Part shown: one piece after another, positions 26,620 through 35,045 of the stretch
Layout of the letters: each line of letters opens with the position of its first letter
Position numbering within the stretch: position 1 is the stretch's first letter
Source: Pandoraea pulmonicola
GTDB taxonomy: Bacteria > Pseudomonadota > Gammaproteobacteria > Burkholderiales > Burkholderiaceae
Direction: 5' to 3'
Length of the DNA stretch: 64,000 nucleotides
Assembly: GCF_000815105.2 (NCBI RefSeq)
Contig: NZ_CP010310.2
Coordinates: 1,612,001 to 1,676,000 of the forward strand
Program-made: the position numbers and the translations under genes
The notes under the pieces: generated by a model
What the model saw: only the letters and a program-made list of their open reading frames with translations
Told to the model about the DNA's origin: nothing
Databases searched by the model: none

Positions 26620-27044
26620 AGCTGGCGCTCGCGGGGGGGCATCGGCATCGCGTGGTCGTCACGCAGCCGCTGGACGATGCCGCGATCGAGCGACTCGACC
26701 GGTTTTTCGACGTCGCGCTGTGCACTCACACGGGCGTGATGACGCGCGACGCACTGAGCGAGCAACTGCGTTCGGCGGCGGCTGCGTTGGTGGGGGCGTG
26801 CGATGTCATCGACGCGCGGATGCTCGACGATCTCGACGCACTTCAGGCCGTGTGCTGCCTGAGCGCGAGCGAGCCGCACATGGATATCGCGGCGATGACC
26901 CGCGCAGGCGTGCGGGCGATGTCGTCGCCGGACGCGGGACGTGCCGTCGAGAACCTTGTCGCCGCCTTCGGCTTCGGCCGCCTGGGCGGCCGCCCCCCGG
27001 ATCTGCTCAATCCGGAACTGCTCTGCGATTGTTGCAGCTTCTAG
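26616..27044 (+). pseudogene. D-2-hydroxyacid dehydrogenase with the NAD-binding domain deleted
   Basis: The 142 residues begin like the catalytic-domain N-terminus of a D-2-hydroxyacid dehydrogenase (HRVVVTQPLDDAAIERL, later AMTRAGVRAMSSPD) and end like its C-terminal tail (VENLVAAF, PPDLLNPELL). The roughly 180 residues between, with the GxGxxG cofactor site, the Arg, Glu and His catalytic residues, are missing, while the reading frame stays intact. The ATG overlaps the GMC stop, so it is the last gene of the operon. It can hardly be an active dehydrogenase. I call it a pseudogene by internal deletion, although a new small protein cannot be excluded. Confidence 0.6.
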
Positions 27045-27084
27045 GGGGAGAGCGGCGCATGGCCGTGGGCCTGACTGTGCCGGG

Positions 27085-27912
27085 TTACTGCGCCGTCCAG
27101 CCGCCGTCGGCGGCCCAGGTGGCGCCTCGAACCTCGGACGCCAGCGGCGAGCAGAGCATCAATGCCACGTTCCCGAGCGCCTCGGGCGTGACGAACTGGC
27201 CGGAGGGCTGCTTTTCTCCCAGCAGGCGGGCGCGTGCGTCGTCCACAGACAGTTTTTCGCGCTGGGCCAGATCGTCGATTTGCTTCTGCACCAGCGGCGT
27301 CAGCACAAAGCCCGGGCAAATGGCGTTGCACGTCACGCCGGTTTTCGCGGTTTCCAGCGCCGTGACTTTCGTGAGGCCCACCAGTCCATGTTTGGCCGCC
27401 ACATAGGCCGACTTGCCCGTGGAGCCGACCAGCCCGTGCACCGACGCGATGTTGATGATCCGTCCCCAGTTGCGCTCGCGCATGCCGGGAAGCGCGTGGC
27501 GCGTCGTATGGAAGGCCGAGCTCAGGTTGATGGCGATGATGTCGTCCCATTTCTCCAGAGGGAAGGTTTCGATGGGGGACACGTGCTGAATGCCGGCATT
27601 GTTGACGAGAATGTCCACGCCGCCGAAACGGGCCTGCGCCGCCGCAAACATGGTTTCGATTTCCTGATCGCTGCGCATATCCGCCGGATGGTGGATGACC
27701 TCTGCCCCAATCGATTCGACCGCGGCGATCGCGGCGTCCACGTCGCCGAAGCCATTGAGCACGAGGTTTGCGCCGGCGTGTGCCAGCACCTGCGCGATGC
27801 CCAGCCCGATGCCGCTGGTCGAGCCGGTGACCAGCGCGGTCTTTCCGTTCAGGGTCGTCATGAAATCCGCCGTCGAAGAAGTGGAGGTTGAACGCGTGCC
27901 GGTCATGCTCAC
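27085..27912 (-). CDS. bdhA: (R)-3-hydroxybutyrate dehydrogenase
   Basis: A short-chain dehydrogenase that converts (R)-3-hydroxybutyrate to acetoacetate with NAD. TGSTSGIGLGIA is the cofactor motif, NNAGIQHVSPIE and IINIASVHGLV carry the conserved Asn and Ser, and YVAAKHG the Tyr and Lys. The sequence AGIQHV...F...W and GxLVxPLVxxQI-like block (GFVLTPLVQKQI) is typical of 3-hydroxybutyrate rather than general SDR enzymes. Starts at GTG 27912, ATG 27906 or ATG 27861 are possible; the first two overlap or touch the permease stop, which suggests coupling. It is the second gene behind the sigma-54 promoter at 29379-29393. Confidence 0.88.
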   Translation of the reverse strand: MSMTGTRSTSTSSTADFMTTLNGKTALVTGSTSGIGLGIAQVLAHAGANLVLNGFGDVDAAIAAVESIGAEVIHHPADMRSDQEIETMFAAAQARFGGVDILVNNAGIQHVSPIETFPLEKWDDIIAINLSSAFHTTRHALPGMRERNWGRIINIASVHGLVGSTGKSAYVAAKHGLVGLTKVTALETAKTGVTCNAICPGFVLTPLVQKQIDDLAQREKLSVDDARARLLGEKQPSGQFVTPEALGNVALMLCSPLASEVRGATWAADGGWTAQ

Positions 27913-29309
27913 ACCAGCCCCGTTGCGTAGTAGAGCGCGATCACGAAGAACACGGCCATGGTCTTGATGATCGTGACGGCGAAGATGTCCCGATACGATT
28001 CGCGGTGCGTGAGGCCGGTGACGGCGAGCAGCGTGATGACGGCCCCGTTGTGCGGTAACGTGTCCATGCCGCCGCTGGCCATCGCGACAACGCGATGCAG
28101 CACGTCGAGCGGAATGTGCATCTCCTGCGCGGCCCTGATGAACGTGTCGGACATGGCGGCAAGCGCGATGCTCATGCCACCGGACGCAGACCCCGTAATG
28201 CCGGCGAGCGTCGAAACCGAGACGGCTGCGTTGACGAGCGGATTGGGAATGCCCTTCAGGGCGTCGGCGACGACCAGGAAGCCCGGCAGCGCTGCGATCA
28301 CACCGCCAAACCCATACTCGGACGCCGTATTGAGTGTCGCGAGCAGCGCGCCCGAGACGGCGACCTTCGTGCCGTTCGCGAAACGATCGCGCACTTTGCC
28401 GAACGCCGTCACCAGCACGAGCAGGATGCCGGTCAGCAAGGCGCCCTCCACGGCCCAGATTGCGACGACGCTATTGATGGAGACCGACATCGGCGCGTGG
28501 AGGCCCGGGAGAAGGTCGGGCGTCACGTCGAAGCGGGCGCCATACCAGTGCGGGATGGCTTTCGTGAGCGCGTAGTTGACCACGCCGACCAGGATCAGGG
28601 GTGTAATGGCCAGGACGGGATTGGGAAGATTGTCGGAATTCACGCGCTCGGGTTCGTTGAGCAGCGAATTGCCGTAGCCCTCACCGTTGGCGGCGGCTAC
28701 GCGGCGACGCCATTCGAGGTAGGCGAGGCCGACCACGACAATGAAGAGCGCACCGGCAATGCCGAGCACGGGCGCCGCCCATGCCGTGGTCTTGAAGAAC
28801 GTCGTCGGAATGATGTTCTGAATCTGGGGCGTTCCGGGGAGCGAATCCATCGTGAAGCTGAAGGCGCCGAGCGCAATGGCGCCGGGCATCAGCCGCTTCG
28901 GGATATTGCTCTGCCGGTAGAGCTCCGCCGCGAACGGGTAGACGGCGAACACGACGACGAACAGCGAGACGCCGCCGTAGGTGAGCAGCGCGCACACCGC
29001 CACGATGACGGCATTGGCGCGCGTGCGGCCGATGTACTTGATGGCCGCCGCAACGATGGACTCGGAAAAGCCGGACAGTTCGATGACCTTGCCGAATACG
29101 GCGCCGAGCAGGAACACGGGCAGATAGAGTTTCACGAAGCCGACCAGCTTCTCCATGAAAATGCCGGAAAAGACGGGGGCGACGGCTTCGGGACTGGTCA
29201 GCAGGACAGCCCCGAGTGCGGCAATGGGGGCAAACAGAATCACGCTGTAGCCGCGATACGCGACAAACATCAGAAACGCCAACGCGGCGAGCACGATGAG
29301 AAACGACAT
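27909..29309 (-). CDS. GntP-family permease, probable 3-hydroxybutyrate transporter
   Basis: This 466-residue inner-membrane protein with about 12 hydrophobic segments belongs to the gluconate/GntP transporter family (ITGSASGGMSIAL, GGMDTLPHNGAVITLL, SFTMDSLPGTPQIQN). The gene stands between bdhA and an HbcR-like activator, the same set as PA2003-PA2005 of Pseudomonas aeruginosa, where the permease serves (R)-3-hydroxybutyrate use. A sigma-54 promoter lies 70 bases upstream, so expression should depend on RpoN and the divergent activator. Confidence 0.85.
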   Translation of the reverse strand: MSFLIVLAALAFLMFVAYRGYSVILFAPIAALGAVLLTSPEAVAPVFSGIFMEKLVGFVKLYLPVFLLGAVFGKVIELSGFSESIVAAAIKYIGRTRANAVIVAVCALLTYGGVSLFVVVFAVYPFAAELYRQSNIPKRLMPGAIALGAFSFTMDSLPGTPQIQNIIPTTFFKTTAWAAPVLGIAGALFIVVVGLAYLEWRRRVAAANGEGYGNSLLNEPERVNSDNLPNPVLAITPLILVGVVNYALTKAIPHWYGARFDVTPDLLPGLHAPMSVSINSVVAIWAVEGALLTGILLVLVTAFGKVRDRFANGTKVAVSGALLATLNTASEYGFGGVIAALPGFLVVADALKGIPNPLVNAAVSVSTLAGITGSASGGMSIALAAMSDTFIRAAQEMHIPLDVLHRVVAMASGGMDTLPHNGAVITLLAVTGLTHRESYRDIFAVTIIKTMAVFFVIALYYATGLV

Positions 29310-29378
29310 CTTGTCTCCAGTATGTTTGCCTGCACTGGCTCGTGCAGGCTGAAGTTCTTACGACCGGCAGCCCATTAC

Positions 29379-29393
29379 GCAAAAAGCGTGCCG
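29379..29393 (-). promoter_or_regulatory. sigma-54 promoter of the permease-bdhA operon
   Basis: Read on the minus strand the site is CGGCACGCTTTTTGC: GG and GC with the right spacing and one mismatch to TGGCACGNNNNTTGC. Confidence 0.8.
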
Positions 29394-29489
29394 TGATTGG
29401 CTAAGCCTTTGATCGGAAAGGAGTCCGATATTCATCGCATGCCTTCATGCGGTAAATCGGCTGAAAGAATCTGGCAGTATGACGTCGGA

Positions 29490-29598
29490 ATGTCTCAATT
29501 TCGAGACGTTGCAGGGCTTGGAGCGCAGTCATGTGCAAGTTTCCCCTCGGAAATGGCGGATCAGTGGCATTTCCACCAATGGGGTCGATGTCTCAATT
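29490..29598. promoter_or_regulatory. candidate enhancer sites for the HbcR-like activator
   Basis: ATGTCTCAATT occurs twice, at 29490-29500 and 29588-29598. The first is part of the inverted repeat GTCTC-6-GAGAC (29492-29507). They lie about 105 and 200 bases upstream of the sigma-54 promoter, the usual range for enhancer sites. Nothing else is evident in the 29310-29618 gap. Confidence 0.5.
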
Positions 29599-29618
29599 CA
29601 TGGAATAATCGTCTCCAA

Positions 29619-31145
29619 ATGGAGATTTACGACGATTTCAACATGCCCCATGACGAAGGACTGACCCCGACCGACGTGGACGAGCCACGCGGTCTGCTTT
29701 CCGATTACGGATTCGTTCGCAAGCAGGCGATGCAATCGCTCTTCGAAACGCTCGACAATTCCAGCGAAGGCACCGTTGTCGTCGATAGCGACGCACGGAT
29801 CGTCTGGATCAATCGCAGCTATGCGGCGCGGTTCGGATTCAGCAATCCGGATGCCGTGATCGGGCTCGATTGCGAAGTCGTCATCCCGAACAGCCTGATG
29901 CGCGAGGTCGTCGCCACCGGGCGGCCGATCCTGCTCGATATTCTCGAGACGGGGCAGGAGCCTCTGGTGGTCACCCGGCTTCCGATCAAGGATGCGCAAG
30001 GCAAAACGGTCGGGGCGGTGGGCTTCGCGCTGTTCGACGAGTTGAAGGCGCTGACGCCCATGTTCAGCAAGTACTCGCGACTGCAGACGGAACTGCTCGT
30101 GACGCGCCAGTCGCTCGCGCAGGCGCGGCGCGCCAAATACAGTTTTGCGAGCTTCGTCGGCACCAGCGCGGCAAGCCTGGAGACGAAGCGTCTCGGCCGT
30201 CGTGCCGCGCAACTCGATTCCCCTGTACTGCTGCTCGGCGAAACGGGCACCGGCAAGGAGTTGCTGGCGCACGCCATCCACGGCGCTTCCGCGCGGGCGG
30301 ATAAACCGCTGGTCACCGTCAACGTCGCTGCGATTCCCGACGCCTTGCTCGAAGTCGAATTTTTCGGCGCGGTGGCCGGCGCGTATACCGGTGCCGAACG
30401 CAAGGGCCGCATCGGCAAGTTCGAACTGGCGCAGGGGGGAACGCTTTTTCTCGATGAAATCGGCGACATGCCGCTGCCGCTTCAGGGAAAACTGCTGCGT
30501 GTACTGCAGGAGCGGGAGTTCGAACCGATAGGGTCGAACCGCGTGGTGCAGACCGACGTCCGCATCATCGCCGCCACCTCGGCCGATTTGCCGAATCTCG
30601 TGGCGCAAGGGCGATTCCGCGCGGATCTGTACTATCGGCTCAACGTCCTGATGATTCGGGTGCCGCCGTTGCGCGAGCGGCCGTCGGACATCGAAGCGAT
30701 GGCGTACGCCATTCTCGACAAGCTCAGCTCATACCGCGACGCGGGCCACCTGGAACTGGAGGAGGGCGCCATCCAGCGGCTTCGGGCATACCACTGGCCG
30801 GGCAATGTCCGCGAGTTGCACAACACACTGGAGCGTGTCGCGCTGCTCTCGGAAAGCGAGCGCATCGATGCGCGCTCGCTCGCCCGGTTCATCGGTGACG
30901 GCTCCGACACGGCAACCGAAAGCGGCTCGATTGCGCAGGCGGCGACGTTGCCGGGCTCCCAACCGGGCGAAGTCGGTACCGCCGACTCGCCGCGATATGA
31001 CGACGCGATGAAGGCGTTCGAGCGCAAGTTTCTCGCCGATGCGCTGCGCGCGGCGGGAGGGCGCGTGTCGGAGGCAGCGACACGACTGGGCATGGGCCGC
31101 GCGACGCTATACAAGAAGATGGCGTCGCTGGACATCAAGGTCTAA
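29619..31145 (+). CDS. sigma-54-dependent activator with PAS domain (HbcR-like)
   Basis: This 508-residue enhancer-binding protein has an N-terminal PAS sensor (residues ~20-130, EGTVVVDSDARIVWINRSYAARFG with WINRSY typical), a central AAA+ domain (Walker A GETGTGKE, sigma-54 contact GAYTGA in place of GAFTGA, Walker B GTLFLDEIGDM) and a C-terminal Fis-type helix-turn-helix (EAATRLGMGRATLYKKM). It is divergent from the permease-bdhA operon, which has a sigma-54 promoter, and should activate it. I chose the ATG at 29619; 29643 is also possible, and the frame upstream of these is unlike the family. Confidence 0.85.
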   Translation: MEIYDDFNMPHDEGLTPTDVDEPRGLLSDYGFVRKQAMQSLFETLDNSSEGTVVVDSDARIVWINRSYAARFGFSNPDAVIGLDCEVVIPNSLMREVVATGRPILLDILETGQEPLVVTRLPIKDAQGKTVGAVGFALFDELKALTPMFSKYSRLQTELLVTRQSLAQARRAKYSFASFVGTSAASLETKRLGRRAAQLDSPVLLLGETGTGKELLAHAIHGASARADKPLVTVNVAAIPDALLEVEFFGAVAGAYTGAERKGRIGKFELAQGGTLFLDEIGDMPLPLQGKLLRVLQEREFEPIGSNRVVQTDVRIIAATSADLPNLVAQGRFRADLYYRLNVLMIRVPPLRERPSDIEAMAYAILDKLSSYRDAGHLELEEGAIQRLRAYHWPGNVRELHNTLERVALLSESERIDARSLARFIGDGSDTATESGSIAQAATLPGSQPGEVGTADSPRYDDAMKAFERKFLADALRAAGGRVSEAATRLGMGRATLYKKMASLDIKV

Positions 31146-31155
31146 GTCCTGGCCA

Positions 31156-31195
31156 TCGCGATCTTCGGCGGGACGCGAGCCGCCGAAGATCGCGA
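31156..31195 (+). terminator. 16-bp perfect hairpin after the hbcR-like gene
   Basis: The arm at 31156-31171 (TCGCGATCTTCGGCGG) is complementary to 31180-31195 over all 16 bases, with an 8-base loop, starting 10 bases after the stop. No T-run follows, so it may act as a strong structure or mRNA end rather than a classical terminator. Confidence 0.65.
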
Positions 31196-31229
31196 GGCCC
31201 ACGGAACTTTGAGTGATTTCGTATTTATT

Positions 31230-31257
31230 TTTGTTGTATCAAGTTTGTTGCAACAAA
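31230..31257. promoter_or_regulatory. tandem operator upstream of amino-acid ABC importer
   Basis: Two abutting 14-mers lie here: TTTGTTGTATCAAG (31230-31243) and the perfect palindrome TTTGTTGCAACAAA (31244-31257). The second covers the -35 box. Sequence, 14-base phase and position match those at 12943-12970. Confidence 0.8.
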
Positions 31258-31276
31258 AAAATTAAGTGCCTACAAT
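31248..31276 (+). promoter_or_regulatory. sigma-70 promoter of the amino-acid importer operon
   Basis: TTGCAA (31248-31253) and TACAAT (31271-31276) are 17 bases apart, the same geometry as the promoter at 12961-12989. Confidence 0.7.
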
Positions 31277-31441
31277 GCGGAGCAATGACGGGGTGACGGC
31301 CCTCCCGTGGCTCGCTGGCACGTTGTACGTACCGGATGAACCGAGGCGCGCAGGCGTGAGCGTCGGGAGGAAGCGGGAATCTGGCGGCGAATGGAGGATG
31401 CCCCGGCATAACGCAAATCAATTCATCGACAGGAGATACGC

Positions 31442-32281
31442 ATGCCACTTCGAAAAAGGATGAGGCTCGGAGGTCTGGCGCTGCTTGCCGGCGCCATGGT
31501 GGCGACGTCGGTATTCGCCAAGGACCTGAGTGGACTGGTGCCGGAGAAATACAAAGGCGCGACGGTGACGGTCGGCACCGCCGCCACATTGCCGGGCGTT
31601 GAAAGCGTCGAGCCGGGAACGGGACGGATCGTCGGCGTCGAGCCCGATCTGGCCTACGCGGTCGCCAGGAAGCTGGGCATAAAAGTCGAAATCAGCAACG
31701 TCGCCTTCGATGGGCTTCTGGCGAGTCTCCAGGCAGGGCGATACGACGTCGCCATGGCGGGGCTCGCGGATACCGTGCAACGTCAGCAAGCCATGGACTT
31801 CGTGGACTGGTACGTATCGGGCCTGCGTCTCATCGTTCCGAAAGGCAATCCGAAGAAGGTCAGCGGCCCCGGCAATCTGTGCGGGTTGACGTTGGGAGGC
31901 GCCCGGGCGTCGACGCAGCTTCGACAAATGGAGCGCGTCGCCAAGGACTGCGGCGCCAAGGCGACGCCGCTGGTGGCGACCGATACCACGCCCGCCGGGT
32001 TGCTGTTGCTCAATACGGGACGCGTGGACGTCTATGCCGTCGACGCCATGGCCGCACCCGGCTACGTGAAGGCAAAACCCGAGCTGGAACTGATCGCCGG
32101 CGAGTTTTTCCCGCTGGTGCGGGGCGTGGGGTTTGCCAAGGACAATACTGGGCTGCGCGACGCCTGGCAGGCCGGGCTGAAGGCCGTCATCGACAGCGGC
32201 GAATACGATGAAATCCTGAAGCGCTGGGGCATGTCGGGCATCGCGTACAAACAGGCCACCATCAACGGCGGCAAGCTGTAA
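31442..32281 (+). CDS. amino-acid ABC transporter substrate-binding protein (family 3)
   Basis: This 279-residue periplasmic receptor has a signal peptide (cleavage near VFA, residue ~25). The family 3 motifs are present: GRIVGVEPDLAYAVARKLGIKVEISNVAFDG-type first lobe, LLASLQAGRYDVAMAGLADT, and the hinge region. GGAG precedes the ATG. Polar amino-acid receptors of this kind bind one or a few amino acids. The tandem operator in its promoter ties it to the aminotransferase/TPP operon at 13 kb, so the ligand may be that operon's substrate. Confidence 0.85.
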   Translation: MPLRKRMRLGGLALLAGAMVATSVFAKDLSGLVPEKYKGATVTVGTAATLPGVESVEPGTGRIVGVEPDLAYAVARKLGIKVEISNVAFDGLLASLQAGRYDVAMAGLADTVQRQQAMDFVDWYVSGLRLIVPKGNPKKVSGPGNLCGLTLGGARASTQLRQMERVAKDCGAKATPLVATDTTPAGLLLLNTGRVDVYAVDAMAAPGYVKAKPELELIAGEFFPLVRGVGFAKDNTGLRDAWQAGLKAVIDSGEYDEILKRWGMSGIAYKQATINGGKL

Positions 32282-32293
32282 CGAGAGTTCGCC

Positions 32294-33217
32294 ATGTCCA
32301 TACTGCCTTACTCCAGTGCTGGTTCGTACCCGCACGTCGACGATGCTCCCGATGCATTGAATGCCAAGGTGGCGGTGAGAAAATCGGAGATCGTCCTCGG
32401 CGTTCTGCTGGCGGCGTTCGTCGTTTTCGTCATTGCATCGCTGGTCACGAACAAGCAATTCCACTGGAACGTCTTCGCCGAATATCTGACGGCGAAGACC
32501 ATCATGTCCGGCATCGGGGTCACGTTGACGCTGACCGTCGTGGCTTCCGGGCTCGGCTTGATTGTCGGTGTGCTGCTCGCCGCGATGAGCGCCTCCAGCC
32601 TGCGGCCGCTGCGGTGGGCGGCCGGCGGCTATATCTGGTGCTCGCGCGGAACGCCGATCCTGGTCCACCTGCTGCTTTGGTTCAATCTGGCATTGTTCTT
32701 TCCGGTGATCGCGCTCGGGATTCCTTTCGTCCACACCTTCTGGCAAATCCCGACCAATCAACTGATTTCCAGTTTTACGGCGTCGGTGCTCGGCCTCGGG
32801 CTTTCCGAAGCGGCGTACATGGCGGAAATCGTTCGCGGCGGCCTGAATTCCGTGGATCCCGGGCAGAAAGAAGCGGCCAAGGCGCTCGGATTGACGCCCG
32901 CGCAAACCATGCGCTCCGTTCTGCTGCCGCAAACCATGCGGGCGATCATTCCGTCGCTGTCCAACCAGATCATCCTGATGCTCAAGACGACGTCGCTGGT
33001 TTCGGTCATCGCCGGCAACGATCTTCTGACGCGTGTGAAAGACATCTACAACGACAATTTCGAAATCGTGCCGTTGCTGCTTGTCGCCACGTTCTGGTAT
33101 CTCGTCTTCGCGACGGTAACGACCATCATGCAGCGCTATCTGGAAGGCTGGTTCTCGAAGGATCTGCGCAACAGGCCGGTCCGGAAGGCCGCCAAATCGG
33201 CAGGAGGGGCGGCATGA
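32294..33217 (+). CDS. amino-acid ABC transporter permease (HisM/GlnP type)
   Basis: This 307-residue permease has a cytoplasmic leader of ~35 residues, then about five to six membrane segments. The polar amino-acid signature is clear: GIGVTLTLTVVASGLGL, RGTPILVHLLLWF and the EAA loop GQKEAAKALGLTPAQTM with VLLPQTMRAIIPSL. It follows the binding-protein gene by 12 bases and overlaps the ATPase gene by 4. Confidence 0.88.
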   Translation: MSILPYSSAGSYPHVDDAPDALNAKVAVRKSEIVLGVLLAAFVVFVIASLVTNKQFHWNVFAEYLTAKTIMSGIGVTLTLTVVASGLGLIVGVLLAAMSASSLRPLRWAAGGYIWCSRGTPILVHLLLWFNLALFFPVIALGIPFVHTFWQIPTNQLISSFTASVLGLGLSEAAYMAEIVRGGLNSVDPGQKEAAKALGLTPAQTMRSVLLPQTMRAIIPSLSNQIILMLKTTSLVSVIAGNDLLTRVKDIYNDNFEIVPLLLVATFWYLVFATVTTIMQRYLEGWFSKDLRNRPVRKAAKSAGGAA

Positions 33218-33990
33218 AACCGGATAACGGCAGTCCCGTCATCAGCGCTCGCAATCTGCGCAAGCTGTTTCATGGGCAGGAAGTTCTCAAGGGAATCGAT
33301 TTTCAGGTGGCCAAGGGCGAAACCGCGGTCTTGATTGGGCCGTCCGGCTCGGGAAAGAGCACGCTTCTGCGATGCATCAACCAACTCGAGGAGATCGACG
33401 GAGGCTCGCTCAAGGTCAATGGGCAACGGCTCGGCGTGCGTCCCTCGGGCACCGGGTGGGTCCGATTGACCGAGAAAGAGATCCGGCAGCAGCGCGCAGG
33501 CATCGGAATGGTTTTCCAGCGATTCAATCTCTTTGGCCATTTGACGGCCGCGGAGAACATCGTGCTGGCGCAGCGCAAGGTACTGGGGCGCTCGAAGCAC
33601 GAGGCAAGGGAGGTTGCGGCTCGTCAACTCGAGCGCGTAGGGTTATCGCATCGGGCAGACGCCTATCCGAGACAACTGTCGGGGGGCCAGCAACAACGCG
33701 TGGCCATTGCGCGAGCACTCGCGATGGATCCGGAAATCATGTTGTTCGATGAGCCGACATCCGCACTCGACCCCGAACTGGTAGGCGAGGTGCTGGACGT
33801 GATTGGCGAACTTGCCCGCGATCGCATGACGATGGTGATCGTCACCCATGAAATCAACTTCGCGCGCAAGGCGGCCGACACGATTCATATGCTGGCCGAC
33901 GGACTGATCGTCGAGAGCGGTCCGCCGGAACAGGTCCTGGGCCGTCCAACGCGCGACAGAACCCGCACTTTCCTGGCTCAGGTGAAGTAA
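33214..33990 (+). CDS. amino-acid ABC transporter ATP-binding protein (HisP/GlnQ type)
   Basis: This 258-residue ATPase has Walker A GPSGSGKST, LRCINQLEE typical of polar amino-acid systems, Q-loop VFQRFNLFGH, signature [15 protein letters not shown], Walker B MLFDEPTSALD and the switch His in IVTHEINFA. The canonical FNLFPH is FNLFGH here. It is coupled to the permease gene by a 4-base overlap. Confidence 0.9.
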   Translation: MKPDNGSPVISARNLRKLFHGQEVLKGIDFQVAKGETAVLIGPSGSGKSTLLRCINQLEEIDGGSLKVNGQRLGVRPSGTGWVRLTEKEIRQQRAGIGMVFQRFNLFGHLTAAENIVLAQRKVLGRSKHEAREVAARQLERVGLSHRADAYPRQLSGGQQQRVAIARALAMDPEIMLFDEPTSALDPELVGEVLDVIGELARDRMTMVIVTHEINFARKAADTIHMLADGLIVESGPPEQVLGRPTRDRTRTFLAQVK

Positions 33991-34094
33991 CCGGGGGCGT
34001 CGCGGCGCGGGAGCGGGGATCGTGCGCGCACGTTACAATTGCGTGGCTTGCGCGGCCGCGACCCCCACCCTGCGCCGGAACATCACATTTTCCT

Positions 34095-34814
34095 ATGCCC
34101 GAAACATTCCTTCAGTCCGTCGAGCCCTTGGAGCCCCGCGCCAGCTTGGGGGAGGCTGCCTACCTGCGTCTGAAAGATAGCATCATGCAGGGCGAGTTCC
34201 CGGCCAACCGCAAGATGACGTTACGCGCGGTCGCCACTGCGCTCGGCGTGAGCACCACGCCGGCACGCGATGCAATAAATCGACTGCTCGCCGAGGGAGC
34301 CCTCGTCAACGAAGGTCCGAGAACGGTCGTCCTGCCGGCCCTGACGCTCGATGCGCTCGAGGAGGTGACACAAACACGTCTCGCGCTCGAAGGACTGGCG
34401 ACGGAGCAGGCCGCGCCGAAAATCACACCGGCCGACCTCGCCGAGATGGAACGGCTGCAGACGCTCATCGACAAGGGGCTGGATCGCAGACGGTACGATC
34501 AGGTGCTCAAGGCGAACCGGGAGTTCCATTTCACCGTCTACAAGCGCTCCGGCTGGCCGAGACTGGTGTCCATGATCGAATCGCTTTGGCTACGGGCCGG
34601 CCCGTCGCTGCTGGATCTCTACCCGGAGTTCCGCGAGCATCGCAAGGGCGTAAGCAACCATCTGGCGTTGATGAAGGCGCTAAAGCAAAAAGACGCCGCA
34701 AGAGCGAGAGCGGCAATGGAGCAGGATCTGAAGGACGGATACGAACGCCTGAAATGCGCCATTGAAGAGCGCGAGCGACGCATCCACGGTGAGGAACCGT
34801 TGGCGCAGTATTAA
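34095..34814 (+). CDS. GntR-family regulator (FCD), probable regulator of the importer
   Basis: This 239-residue protein has an N-terminal winged helix (LKDSIMQGEFPANRKMTLRAVATALGVSTTPARDAINRL) and a C-terminal FCD helical domain with NREFHFTVYKRSGWPRL and LALMKALKQKDAARARAAM. It lies 104 bases behind the importer ATPase in the same direction. It is the best local candidate for binding the TTTGTTGCAACAAA operator shared by this operon and the one at 13 kb, but this assignment is inference from position only. Confidence 0.85.
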   Translation: MPETFLQSVEPLEPRASLGEAAYLRLKDSIMQGEFPANRKMTLRAVATALGVSTTPARDAINRLLAEGALVNEGPRTVVLPALTLDALEEVTQTRLALEGLATEQAAPKITPADLAEMERLQTLIDKGLDRRRYDQVLKANREFHFTVYKRSGWPRLVSMIESLWLRAGPSLLDLYPEFREHRKGVSNHLALMKALKQKDAARARAAMEQDLKDGYERLKCAIEERERRIHGEEPLAQY

Positions 34815-35045
34815 AAGTCAAAACGCTTCATCAAACGTTCCCTCAAGGAAGCGCTCCATCACGGATCACGGTTTCATCATCGGATTTGTCGATGGCGCGG
34901 GCGCGATGTCCGCGCTTCGCGAGACGACCCATGCCATCATCGACAGTCGATGTGCATGGGGATGTCGCGAGGGCATCGGCCTTACCGACGTCGGCCTCGG
35001 GCGATGCACACGTATTTTCGTCAGAACGTCTTCGAAGGTAGCCAA

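Noticed and set aside
31306..31320. TGGCACG as a possible sigma-54 -24 element before the amino-acid importer
   Set aside because: No TTGC follows at the right distance, while a good sigma-70 promoter with operator lies just upstream.
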